A DNA stretch of 64,000 nt from Arthrobacter_H rhombi (GTDB taxonomy: Bacteria > Actinomycetota > Actinomycetes > Actinomycetales > Micrococcaceae): assembly GCF_039526245.1 (NCBI RefSeq), contig NZ_BAAAIV010000006.1, positions 62,001 through 126,000 on the forward strand, given 5' to 3'. The translations under genes and the position numbers were made by a program. Within the stretch, counting starts at the first letter, position 1, and every line of letters begins with the position of its first letter. The notes beneath the pieces are model-generated. The model searched no databases. It was given only the letters and a program-made list of their open reading frames with translations, and was not told the DNA's origin. Shown here piece after piece: positions 16,421-24,350 of the stretch.

Positions 16421-17758
16421 ATGGCACGCAAGGCCTCCCTGTCCGGTTTCCCCGAATGGCTGCCCAACGAACGCCTGGTCGAGCTTCATGTGCTGGACGC
16501 ATTGCGTCGCACCTTTGAACTGCACGGTTTCGGGAACATCGAGACCCGCGCCGTGGAAACGGTGGGACAGCTGCTGCGCAAGGGCGAGATCGACAAGGAG
16601 GTCTACGGGCTCTCCCGCCTGCAGGCCGACGAGGCCGAGGCGGCCGGCACGGACCCGAACGCCCTGGCCCTGCACTTCGACCTCACCGTGCCCTTCGCCC
16701 GCTACGTGGTGGAGAACGCCGGACACCTGGCCTTCCCGTTCCGGCGCTACCAGATCCAGAAGGTCTGGAGGGGAGAGCGCCCCCAGGACGGGCGGTTCCG
16801 CGAGTTCACCCAGGCCGACATCGACGTCGTTGGTGACGGATCGCTGCCTTTCCGCTACGACGTCGAGCTGGCCCTGGTCATCGCCGATGCCCTGGGCTCG
16901 TTGCCGATCGGGGAGTTCACCGTACGGGTGAACAACCGCAAGCTGGCCGAGGGCTTCTACCGCGGCCTGGGACTCCAGGACACCGCCGGCGTCCTGCGCA
17001 GCATCGACAAGCTGGAGAAGATCGGCCCCGACAAGGTGGCCGAATTGCTCATCAGCGAAATCGGCGCCACCGAAGAGCAGGCCCGTGCCGCCCTGGCCCT
17101 GGCGTCCATCCGCACCACCGACACCTCCTTCGTCGAACAGGTCCGCGCCCTCGGCGTCGAGGACGAACTCCTGGACGAGGGCCTGGCGGAACTGACCGAG
17201 GTCATCGAAGCCGCCAGCCAGCGCGCCCCGGGCACCGTGGTTGCCGACCTCTCCATCGCCCGCGGCCTGGACTACTACACCGGAACCGTCTACGAGACGG
17301 TCCTGGTCGGCCACGAGAAGCTCGGCTCCATCTGCTCGGGCGGACGCTACGAATCACTGGCCTCCAAGGGCAACCGGGTCTTCCCGGGCGTGGGGCTGTC
17401 CATCGGCGTCTCCCGGCTGGTTTCCCGGCTGCTGGCCGACGGCGGACTGCAGGCGAGCCGTGACGTGCCGAGTGCCGTCCTGGTGGCCCTGAACGACGAC
17501 GACTCCTGGTACCAGGCACAGGATGTCGCCACCGCACTGCGCGGGCGCGGCATCTGCGTCGAGGTGGCGGCCAAGGCCGAGAAGTTCGGCAAGCAGATCC
17601 GCTATGCGGACCGCCGGGGGATCCCCTTCGTCTGGTTCACCGCGGCCGACGGCACCCACGAGGTCAAGGACATCCGCAGCGGCGACCAGGTGGCCGCGGA
17701 CCCACAGTCCTGGACGCCGCCGGCCGAGGACCTGCAGCCCGGAATCTCCGCCTCCTGA
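16421..17758 (+). CDS. hisS: Histidyl-tRNA synthetase
   Basis: The 445-aa class II synthetase charges tRNA-His. Motif 2 is visible around FRRYQIQKVWRGERPQDGRFREF, split here as RRYQIQKVWRGERPQ and GRFREFTQADIDV. The histidine-binding segment is ARGLDYYTGTVYE, and motif 3 is in FPGVGLSIGVSRL. The anticodon-binding domain follows from about residue 345. The form resembles the HisS2-like enzymes (LHFDLTVPFARYV) found in several actinobacteria. A strong AAGGAG precedes the ATG. aspS follows after 122 bases, the common order. Confidence 0.94.
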   Translation: MARKASLSGFPEWLPNERLVELHVLDALRRTFELHGFGNIETRAVETVGQLLRKGEIDKEVYGLSRLQADEAEAAGTDPNALALHFDLTVPFARYVVENAGHLAFPFRRYQIQKVWRGERPQDGRFREFTQADIDVVGDGSLPFRYDVELALVIADALGSLPIGEFTVRVNNRKLAEGFYRGLGLQDTAGVLRSIDKLEKIGPDKVAELLISEIGATEEQARAALALASIRTTDTSFVEQVRALGVEDELLDEGLAELTEVIEAASQRAPGTVVADLSIARGLDYYTGTVYETVLVGHEKLGSICSGGRYESLASKGNRVFPGVGLSIGVSRLVSRLLADGGLQASRDVPSAVLVALNDDDSWYQAQDVATALRGRGICVEVAAKAEKFGKQIRYADRRGIPFVWFTAADGTHEVKDIRSGDQVAADPQSWTPPAEDLQPGISAS

Positions 17759-17790
17759 GCCCCGATTGCCCCGGCGCCACCGGCTGCCGG

Positions 17791-17796
17791 TAAACT
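17791..17796 (+). promoter_or_regulatory. Possible -10 (TAAACT) for aspS
   Basis: TAAACT lies 84 bases upstream of the aspS GTG; TTGCCC at 17766-17771 could be a distant -35 (19 bp). Confidence 0.4.
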
Positions 17797-17880
17797 CGGA
17801 GGCAATCCACGAATCACAGCGCGTGCCGTGGCCCGGTCAAGCACCGGTTGGCATGCGAAGAACCCCTCGAAAGGACATCA

Positions 17881-19680
17881 GTGCTGCGCACTCACGACCT
17901 GGGCACGCTCAGGGCCGAGCACATTGGACAATCCGTCACGCTGGCCGGCTGGGTAGCCCGCCGCCGGGACCACGGAGGGGTTGCCTTCCTGGACCTGCGT
18001 GACGCCTCGGGAGTGGCCCAGATCGTCGTCCGCGACGAGGCCGACTTCCACTCCCTGCGCAACGAGTTCGTCCTGCAGGTGACCGGCACCGTCGAGCGGC
18101 GCCCCGAGGGCAATGAGAACCCCGCCCTCGCCACCGGTGAGATCGAGGTCATCGCCGATGCCGTCGTCGTGCTCAACACCTCGGCCCCGTTGCCGTTCCA
18201 GGTTGACGAGCACGTCGAGGTCGGCGAGGAGGCACGTCTGCGCCACCGCTACCTGGACCTGCGCCGTCCGGGCCCCCACGCCAACATCCGCCTGCGCTCC
18301 GAGGTCAACCGGGTGGCACGCGAACTGCTGCACGGTGAGGGGTTCGTCGAGATCGAGACCCCGACGCTGACCCGTTCCACGCCCGAGGGTGCCCGCGACT
18401 TCCTGGTCCCGGCCCGTCTGGCGCCCGGATCCTGGTACGCGTTGCCGCAGTCCCCGCAGCTGTTCAAGCAGCTGCTGCAGGTCGGTGGGTTCGAGAAGTA
18501 CTACCAGATCGCCCGTTGCTACCGCGACGAGGACTTCCGCGCGGACCGCCAGCCGGAATTCACCCAGCTGGACATCGAGGCCTCCTTCGTGGAGCAGGAC
18601 GACATCATCGCGTTGGGCGAGGGGATCGTGAAGGCCCTCTGGCAGCTGATCGACGTCGAGGTCCCAACCCCGATCCAGCGGATGACCTACGCCGATGCCC
18701 TGCAGAAGTACGGTTCCGACAAGCCCGACCTGCGCTTCGGCCTGGAGTTGACCGAGCTGAAGGACTTCTTCAAGGACACCACCTTCCGTGTCTTCCAGGC
18801 CCCGTACGTCGGCGCCGTCGTCATGCCCGGCGGGGCTTCGCAGCCGCGCCGCACCCTGGATGCCTGGCAGGAATGGGCCAAGCAGCGCGGTGCCAAGGGC
18901 CTGGCCTACGTCCTGCTCCAGGAGGACGGGACGCTCACCGGCCCCGTGGCCAAGAACCTCACCGACTTCGAACGCGAGAACCTTGCGGCCACCGTGGGCG
19001 CCCACCCCGGCGACTGCATCTTCTTCGCCGCCGGCACCCCTTCCGAGTCGCGCGCCCTGCTCGGTGCAGCCCGCGTGGAGATCGGCCACCGTACCGGCCT
19101 GATCAAGGACGGCGACTGGGCGTTTGTCTGGGTCGTCGACGCGCCGATGTTCGAGTCCGCGGAAGCCGCGGTCGCCTCCGGTGACGTGGCGGTTGGCGCG
19201 GGCAAGTGGACCGCGGTCCACCACGCCTTCACCTCCCCGAAGCCCGAGTTCCTGGACACCTTCGACCAGGATCCCGAAAACGCACTCTCCTACGCCTACG
19301 ACATCGTCTGCAACGGCAACGAGATCGGCGGCGGTTCCATCCGCATCCACCAGGGCGACGTGCAGGAACGCGTCTTCAAGCTGATGGGGCTGGACGAGGA
19401 AGCGGCACAGTCCAAGTTCGGCTTCCTGCTGGAGGGCTTCAAGTACGGTGCCCCGCCGCATGGCGGCATCGCCTTCGGCTGGGACCGCGTGGTGCAGTTG
19501 CTGACCAACTCGGATTCGATCCGCGACGTCATCGCGTTCCCGAAGACCGGTGGCGGCTTCGACCCGCTGACCCAGGCCCCGGCGCCGATCACCGCGCAGC
19601 AGCGCAAGGAAGCCGGAGTCGACTCGAAGCCCGAGCCGAAGAAGACACCGAAGGACGAGGAAGCCGGAGCGGCGAAGTAG
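17881..19680 (+). CDS. aspS: Aspartyl-tRNA synthetase
   Basis: The 599-aa bacterial-type class IIb enzyme starts MLRTHDLGTLR. It has an N-terminal OB-fold anticodon-binding domain (VTLAGWVARRRDHGGVAFLD), the catalytic core (PQSPQLFKQLLQVGGFEKYY; motif 2 ARCYRDEDFRADRQPEFTQL), a GAD insertion domain, and motif 3 in GGIAFGWDRVV. It charges tRNA-Asp. Whether it also charges tRNA-Asn cannot be told from sequence. The GTG at 17881, with AAAGGA upstream, fits the family N-terminus better than the upstream TTG at 17848. The Lys/Glu-rich C-terminal tail is variable. Confidence 0.95.
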   Translation: MLRTHDLGTLRAEHIGQSVTLAGWVARRRDHGGVAFLDLRDASGVAQIVVRDEADFHSLRNEFVLQVTGTVERRPEGNENPALATGEIEVIADAVVVLNTSAPLPFQVDEHVEVGEEARLRHRYLDLRRPGPHANIRLRSEVNRVARELLHGEGFVEIETPTLTRSTPEGARDFLVPARLAPGSWYALPQSPQLFKQLLQVGGFEKYYQIARCYRDEDFRADRQPEFTQLDIEASFVEQDDIIALGEGIVKALWQLIDVEVPTPIQRMTYADALQKYGSDKPDLRFGLELTELKDFFKDTTFRVFQAPYVGAVVMPGGASQPRRTLDAWQEWAKQRGAKGLAYVLLQEDGTLTGPVAKNLTDFERENLAATVGAHPGDCIFFAAGTPSESRALLGAARVEIGHRTGLIKDGDWAFVWVVDAPMFESAEAAVASGDVAVGAGKWTAVHHAFTSPKPEFLDTFDQDPENALSYAYDIVCNGNEIGGGSIRIHQGDVQERVFKLMGLDEEAAQSKFGFLLEGFKYGAPPHGGIAFGWDRVVQLLTNSDSIRDVIAFPKTGGGFDPLTQAPAPITAQQRKEAGVDSKPEPKKTPKDEEAGAAK

Positions 19681-19705
19681 CCGTACCCCCGCTCCAGCAG
19701 CCCAC

Positions 19706-19740
19706 CACGGGGCGCCCGCAGCAGCTGCGGGCGCCCCGTG
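19706..19740 (+). terminator. Strong hairpin terminator after aspS
   Basis: Perfect 16-bp arms (19706-19721 and 19725-19740) flank a 3-nt loop, 25 bases after the aspS stop. There is no T-run, as is common for actinobacterial terminators. Confidence 0.75.
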
Positions 19741-19781
19741 GCGCATCCCCCGATACCGACACCACCAGCGAGAGGCATCCC

Positions 19782-20681
19782 GTGCCGACCATGGAAGAAC
19801 AGATCAGCGCAGTGCTGGACCAGGACCGTTTGGCTTCCACCGGGCGCCGCGTGGTCCGGCTGCTGTTGTTCGGGTTCGGGGTGATGCTGGTCTTCGTCGC
19901 CGTGCGCCTGTCCTTCGACGACGGCTGGACCGGCGCTTCCTTCAACGGGCCCTTCGTCCCCCTGCTGCCCGCCGTCGCCCTGGGGCTGGCACTGGTCTAT
20001 GGCGGATGGATGATGTGGACCCGGGGAAGTCTCCGGGCCGCGGTGTCCCTCGGAGCGGCAGCAGTGGTGGTTTTCGTCGGGGGCATCGCACTCGTCACGC
20101 GCTTGCCCGAGGACATCTTCCCCGGGCTGCCCAACTGGGCGATGGCCCTGGCCGGGGTGGTCGCGTTCGTGGTTGGGGTGCTCCTGCGCGAGGGCCCGGC
20201 CCGCGGGCTGGACGGTGCGGGCGGCGTCGACCCGGAGGCCCGATCGACCCGCATCCGGCATCTGCTGATCGGCCGCTACGGATTCCCCCGGGGAGTGGCT
20301 GCCGCCGCCGCTGCGTTGCCCGAGGAACCCGCGGGCCACACCGCGTCCTCCGACGCCGATGCCCTAGCCACGCACCCGGAGGTCGTGGCGGCACGGCTGG
20401 CCGCCCGCACCCCGGAAGCCGCGGAACGGAGCATCCTGCTCCGGCGCCTGGCCTGGCTGCTGGCCGTCGCCCTGTGGCTTGGGCTGGTGGGCGGCCCCCG
20501 GGTCCTCGAGAACGGGCTCGCCGGGGAAGGTGCCCTGGTGATGGGGCTCGGCGTCCTGGTCCTGTGCTGGTCGCTCTGGCGGCTCCTGCCGGCGCGCCGC
20601 ACCGCCGACGCCGCCACGTTGCTTCAACGCCGCCGCGCCCGCGCCCGGCGCATCGCCCTGATCATCGACCCGCACGCCTAG
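19782..20681 (+). CDS. Hypothetical membrane protein
   Basis: The 299-aa product is not recognised. Four hydrophobic segments lie in the first 140 residues (starting near VVRLLLFGFGVMLVFVAV), then a cytoplasmic-looking middle with IRHLLIGRYGF. Two more hydrophobic segments follow near 225 and 250, and it ends in an Arg-rich tail. There is no catalytic motif. The GTG at 19782 has AGAGG 6 nt upstream; the ATG three codons later is an alternative. It converges on dtd with a 13-base gap. Confidence 0.75.
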   Translation: MPTMEEQISAVLDQDRLASTGRRVVRLLLFGFGVMLVFVAVRLSFDDGWTGASFNGPFVPLLPAVALGLALVYGGWMMWTRGSLRAAVSLGAAAVVVFVGGIALVTRLPEDIFPGLPNWAMALAGVVAFVVGVLLREGPARGLDGAGGVDPEARSTRIRHLLIGRYGFPRGVAAAAAALPEEPAGHTASSDADALATHPEVVAARLAARTPEAAERSILLRRLAWLLAVALWLGLVGGPRVLENGLAGEGALVMGLGVLVLCWSLWRLLPARRTADAATLLQRRRARARRIALIIDPHA

Positions 20682-20694
20682 GGCGCCCGTCGGT

Positions 20695-21141
20695 TCAGCC
20701 CGGGAGGTCGGCGGTATCGACGATGAGCGTGAACGGCCCGGAATTCACCAGCGACACCTCCATGTGCTCGCCGAACACCCCCTGCTCCACGGCCGCTCCG
20801 AGCCCGCGCAGCCGGTCGATGAATTCCCCGTACAGGGGTTCGGAAACGGCACGCGGCGCTGCGGCCGACCAGCCGGGCCTCCGCCCCTTGCGCACCTCCC
20901 CGTAGAGCGTGAACTGGCTGACCACCAGCAGGGGAGCGCCGGTGTCCGCACAGGATGCCTCGTCCTGGAGCATCCGCAACCTGAAGATCTTCTGCGCCAA
21001 CCGGGAGGCATCGGCCGGCGTGTCGCTGCCCGTCACGCCGAGCAGCACCAGCAGGCCCGGCTCCTCGATGGCGCCCACCACCGCCCCGTCGACCTCGACC
21101 GAGGCCCGGCCGACCCGTTGCACTACAGCTCTCACACCCAT
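20695..21141 (-). CDS. dtd: D-aminoacyl-tRNA deacylase
   Basis: The 148-aa product frees D-amino acids (and Gly from tRNA-Ala) from mischarged tRNA. It starts MGVRAVVQRVGRASVEVDG and has the two active-site motifs: VVSQFTLYG (Ser-Gln-Phe-Thr) and VNSGPFTL, which holds the cross-subunit Gly-Pro. The second motif has Phe where GPVT is usual; this probably keeps function. A GAAGG site lies upstream. It is divergent from rarA with 78 bases between starts. Confidence 0.92.
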   Translation of the reverse strand: MGVRAVVQRVGRASVEVDGAVVGAIEEPGLLVLLGVTGSDTPADASRLAQKIFRLRMLQDEASCADTGAPLLVVSQFTLYGEVRKGRRPGWSAAAPRAVSEPLYGEFIDRLRGLGAAVEQGVFGEHMEVSLVNSGPFTLIVDTADLPG

Positions 21142-21207
21142 GTCCTTCGTCAGTGGTTCATCGTCCCGTCCACGGTAGCGGTCCCCGGCGCCGACCCCGG
21201 CAGGCAC

Positions 21208-21213
21208 TAGGGT
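21208..21213 (+). promoter_or_regulatory. -10-like TAGGGT, leaderless spacing to rarA
   Basis: TAGGGT ends 6 nt before the rarA GTG at 21220; no ribosome-binding site is visible between. Confidence 0.45.
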
Positions 21214-21219
21214 GGATGG

Positions 21220-22644
21220 GTGAGAGATTTGCTCAGCCCCCAGGACGACGCCGAGGACGAGCCCGGACACGGCCCCTCGCGTCCGCGTCCGCCGCTGGCG
21301 GTGCGCATGCGGCCCCGCACGGTCGCCGAACTCGTCGGGCAGCAGCACCTGCTCAAACCCGGTTCCCCGCTGCGCCAGCTCGCAGGTGTCGACGGCCCCG
21401 GCCCGTCGGGACCCTCCAGCGTCATCCTCTGGGGCCCACCCGGCACCGGCAAGACCACCATCGCCCACGTCATCGCCCGGGCGCCCGGCCGCCGGTTCGT
21501 TGAACTCAGCGCCATCACCGCAGGTGTCAAGGACGTCCGCCGCGTCATGGACCAGGCGTTGACCGACCGTGACATGAACTCCATCACCACCGTCCTGTTC
21601 CTGGACGAGATCCACCGTTTCACCAAGGCCCAGCAGGACGCACTGCTGCCCGGGGTGGAGAACCGGTGGGTCGTGCTCATTGCCGCCACCACGGAAAACC
21701 CGTCCTTCTCGGTCGTCTCCCCGCTGCTGTCCCGTTCCCTGCTGCTGACCCTGAAACCGCTGGAGGAAGAGGACATCCGCAGCCTCGTCGTCCGTGCCGT
21801 GGAGGATCCCCGCGGCCTCGACGACACGGTGGCCCTCGAACCCGAGGCGCTGGACCACATCGTCCGTCTCTCCGGTGGCGATGCCCGCCGCGCCCTGACC
21901 GCGCTGGAAGCCGCGGCCGGCGTCGCCTGGGGCGAAAGCGCCGGTGCCACCTCCCCGGAGCACGACGGCGATGCCCCGGCCGAGGGGCGGGAGGCGCCCG
22001 CTGAGCGGATCACCGTGGACACCTCCCACGCCGAGCGGGCCATGGACGCGGCCGTCCAGCGCTACGACCGGGCCGGCGACCAGCACTACGACGTGATCAG
22101 CGCGTTCATCAAATCGATCAGGGGTTCGGACGTCGACGCCGCACTGCACTACCTGGCGAAGATGATCGAGGCGGGGGAGGACCCCCGGTTCATCGCCCGG
22201 CGGATCATGATCAGCGCGTCGGAGGACATCGGCATGGCCGACCCCACCGCGTTGCAGACGGCGGTGGCCGCCGCTCAGGCGGTCCAGCTGATCGGCATGC
22301 CCGAGGGGCGGATCATCCTCGGCCAGGCGGTCGTCCACCTGGCCACCGCGCCGAAGTCGAACGCCGCCTACAACGGGATCAACGCGGCCATCGCCGACGT
22401 GCGGGCCGGCAAGGGCCAGGGCATCCCCGCCCATCTACGCGACGCCCACTATCCCGGGGCCGGCCAGCTCGGCCACGGCAAGGGGTACATCTACTCCCAC
22501 GATGCCCCGCACTCGATCGCCGCACAGCAGTACGCGCCGGATGACCTCGTCGGGCGCGACTACTACACCCCGAACGCCAACGGCAACGAACGCGGCATCG
22601 GGGAGCGCCTGGCCCGGATCCGGCGGATCATCCGCGGGCGCTGA
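21220..22644 (+). CDS. rarA: Replication-associated recombination ATPase RarA (MgsA)
   Basis: The 474-aa AAA+ ATPase is related to clamp loaders and to yeast Mgs1. Walker A is WGPPGTGKTTIAHV, Walker B is VLFLDEIHRF, and sensor 1 is IAATTENPSFS. The C-terminal MgsA domain carries DVISAFIKSIRGSDVDAAL, RFIARRIMISASEDIG and the end motif RDAHYPGAGQLGHG. It acts at stalled replication forks. An acidic insert near residues 245-265 (after EAAAGVAWG) is not usual. The GTG start is very close to a TAGGGT hexamer, suggesting a leaderless message. Confidence 0.94.
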   Translation: MRDLLSPQDDAEDEPGHGPSRPRPPLAVRMRPRTVAELVGQQHLLKPGSPLRQLAGVDGPGPSGPSSVILWGPPGTGKTTIAHVIARAPGRRFVELSAITAGVKDVRRVMDQALTDRDMNSITTVLFLDEIHRFTKAQQDALLPGVENRWVVLIAATTENPSFSVVSPLLSRSLLLTLKPLEEEDIRSLVVRAVEDPRGLDDTVALEPEALDHIVRLSGGDARRALTALEAAAGVAWGESAGATSPEHDGDAPAEGREAPAERITVDTSHAERAMDAAVQRYDRAGDQHYDVISAFIKSIRGSDVDAALHYLAKMIEAGEDPRFIARRIMISASEDIGMADPTALQTAVAAAQAVQLIGMPEGRIILGQAVVHLATAPKSNAAYNGINAAIADVRAGKGQGIPAHLRDAHYPGAGQLGHGKGYIYSHDAPHSIAAQQYAPDDLVGRDYYTPNANGNERGIGERLARIRRIIRGR

Positions 22645-22670
22645 ATGCACGACGGCGGGGCCCACGATGC

Positions 22671-22676
22671 TAGGAT
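22671..22676 (+). promoter_or_regulatory. Possible -10 (TAGGAT) and long rpsD leader
   Basis: GCTAGGAT lies 165 bases before the rpsD start and would give a leader of about 155 nt. That leader contains short inverted repeats (GGCAC/GTGCC near 22723-22735; AAGGGA/TCCCTT near 22760-22780). Such leaders often serve ribosomal-protein feedback; no S4-binding site was identified here. Confidence 0.35.
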
Positions 22677-22835
22677 GGATCCTTGGCTGGCAAGCCGATC
22701 CCATCCGCATCACCCTTCGGGGGGCACTGTGTGCCGCGGTGGAGATCGCGTTGTAGTACCAAGGGAGCGGCTTCCCTTAACTCTCCGACATGGAGGCCAG
22801 TAACACACAGTCGCCGAAAGAGAAGAAGGACACCA

Positions 22836-23462
22836 GTGGCTAACAACACCCGTGCCCGCCGTAAGGTTCGCCTCTCGCGTTCCCTCGGCCTCGCCTTGAC
22901 CCCCAAGGCTGAGAAGTACATGGAACGTCGTCCGTATGGCCCCGGCCAGCATGGACGCGCCCGCAAGAAGCAGGATTCCGACTATGCAGTGCGTCTGCGC
23001 GAAAAGCAGCGTCTGCGCGCCCAGTACGGCATCCGCGAATCGCAGATGGCCCGCTACTTCGAGGAAGCCAAGCGCACCTCGGGACAGACCGGTGAGAACC
23101 TGGTCGAGCTCCTCGAGATGCGTCTGGACGCCCTGGTTCTGCGTGCTGGCTTCGCCCGCACCATCGCCCAGGCCCGTCAGCTCGTCGTCCACCGCCACAT
23201 CGTGGTCGATGGCCAGCGCGTTGACCGTCCCTCGTTCCGTGTCAGCGAAGGCCAGCTGGTCGCCGTTCACGAGCGGTCCGAGACCATGGTTCCGTTCCAG
23301 GTTGCCGCCGCCGGCGCGCACCGTGATGTCCTCCCGGCCGCTCCGGCCTACCTGGACGTCAAGCTGGAATCGCTGCAGGCCCGCCTCGTGCGCCGCCCGA
23401 AGCGCTCCGAGGTCCCCGTGACCTGCGAAGAGAACCTCGTCGTCGAGTACTACGCCCGCTAG
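22836..23462 (+). CDS. rpsD: 30S ribosomal protein S4
   Basis: The 208-aa primary 16S rRNA-binding protein has the N-terminal RRKVRLSRSLGLAL and MERRPYGPGQHGRARKK segments, the S4 RNA-binding domain (MRLDALVLRAGFARTIAQAR and VVHRHIVVDG) and the C-terminal VEYYAR. The zinc-binding Cys cluster found in some S4 proteins is absent, as in the usual C-minus form. A strong AGAAGGA precedes the GTG start. In this bacterium it stands alone, away from the alpha operon, as in other Micrococcaceae. Confidence 0.96.
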   Translation: MANNTRARRKVRLSRSLGLALTPKAEKYMERRPYGPGQHGRARKKQDSDYAVRLREKQRLRAQYGIRESQMARYFEEAKRTSGQTGENLVELLEMRLDALVLRAGFARTIAQARQLVVHRHIVVDGQRVDRPSFRVSEGQLVAVHERSETMVPFQVAAAGAHRDVLPAAPAYLDVKLESLQARLVRRPKRSEVPVTCEENLVVEYYAR

Positions 23463-23507
23463 GAACCAGCGTCAGCTGAATTCCGGGGCGCTCGATGCGC
23501 ACCACAG

Positions 23508-23522
23508 NNNNNNNNNNNNNNN
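23508..23522. other. Assembly gap: 15 unknown bases (N)
   Basis: This is a run of exactly 15 N bases 46 bases after the rpsD stop. GCACCAC (23499-23505) on the left is complementary to GTGGTGC (23557-23563) on the right, so the missing piece may lie in a hairpin, perhaps the rpsD terminator. The true length of the gap is not known. Confidence 0.95.
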
Positions 23523-23672
23523 GCCGGCGTCGTCCCCGCGGATCCCCGCCATCGCGGTGGTGCAGCCAACGGCCACTTTCCGGGCAACCGGAGTGTGCCG
23601 CAGGCCGTGGGGACGCGGAAACGGTACTGTAGGTCATTGTTGATTAGCACCTAGCAGGAGGAGCAGTTCCAT

Positions 23673-24044
23673 ATGACCGGGTCAGATATCGCCGGCCTCA
23701 TCGCGGCAGGGGTCTTCGCGATCCTCGTTGCCTTGCTGGCAGTGCCCGTCCTGAAGCTCGGAAAGGTCTTCGACGAACTGCGCCTGGCCGTCCGTGAGCT
23801 CTCCGACGGCACCAGCCCGCTGCTCGAGGAAGTGACCACGACGGTCGCTTCCACCAACGCCCAACTGCAGAAGGTCGACGGCATCACGAACAACGTCTCC
23901 GACGCCTCGGCCAACGTCACGGCACTGTCCTCGCTGGCAGCCACCGTCCTGGGCGGGCCGCTGATCAAGGTCGCGGCCTTCACCCACGGGGTCCGCAGCG
24001 CCCTGAACGCACGATCGGGCGGCACCGGCCGCCGCAGCCGCTAG
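23673..24044 (+). CDS. DUF948-domain membrane protein
   Basis: This is a 123-aa protein with one N-terminal transmembrane helix (LIAAGVFAILVALLAVPVL) followed by an amphipathic helical region of the DUF948 type (LEEVTTTVASTNAQLQKVDG, NNVSDASANVTALSSL) and a basic tail. The function is unknown. AGGAGGAG gives a strong start. The gene and its small neighbour sit directly before alaS, a placement conserved widely in actinobacteria. Confidence 0.85.
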   Translation: MTGSDIAGLIAAGVFAILVALLAVPVLKLGKVFDELRLAVRELSDGTSPLLEEVTTTVASTNAQLQKVDGITNNVSDASANVTALSSLAATVLGGPLIKVAAFTHGVRSALNARSGGTGRRSR

Positions 24045-24053
24045 GAGGCCAGC

Positions 24054-24299
24054 ATGATCAAGAAGATTTTCTGGGTAGGCATCGGCGTGGGCGTCGGTGT
24101 CCTGGCCACCCGCAAGCTGGGCAGCGTCAAGCAGAGCCTGGGCCGTGACGGCCTGAACCGCTCGGTCGGCCGGCTCGCCGACGCACTCTCGTACTCCGCC
24201 GACGCGTTCCGCGACGGCATGCATGGCCGCGAAACCGAGCTGCGCGCAGCACTGGGTCTCGACCAGCCAGCGGCCGGGGCTCCCAGCCACCGCGGCTGA
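24054..24299 (+). CDS. Small conserved membrane-associated protein (DUF6167-like)
   Basis: The 81-aa product has an N-terminal hydrophobic, Gly/Val-rich helix (IFWVGIGVGVGVLATRKLG) and a short helical soluble part (LADALSYSADAFRDGMHGRE). Proteins like this follow the DUF948 gene and precede alaS in many actinobacteria, which is the basis for the tentative family name. The function is unknown. It starts 9 bases after the DUF948 stop. Confidence 0.75.
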   Translation: MIKKIFWVGIGVGVGVLATRKLGSVKQSLGRDGLNRSVGRLADALSYSADAFRDGMHGRETELRAALGLDQPAAGAPSHRG

Positions 24300-24350
24300 G
24301 GCCCCCGCGCACCGCCTCCCACCCATTCCACGAAGGGATCATCAGCAGTC

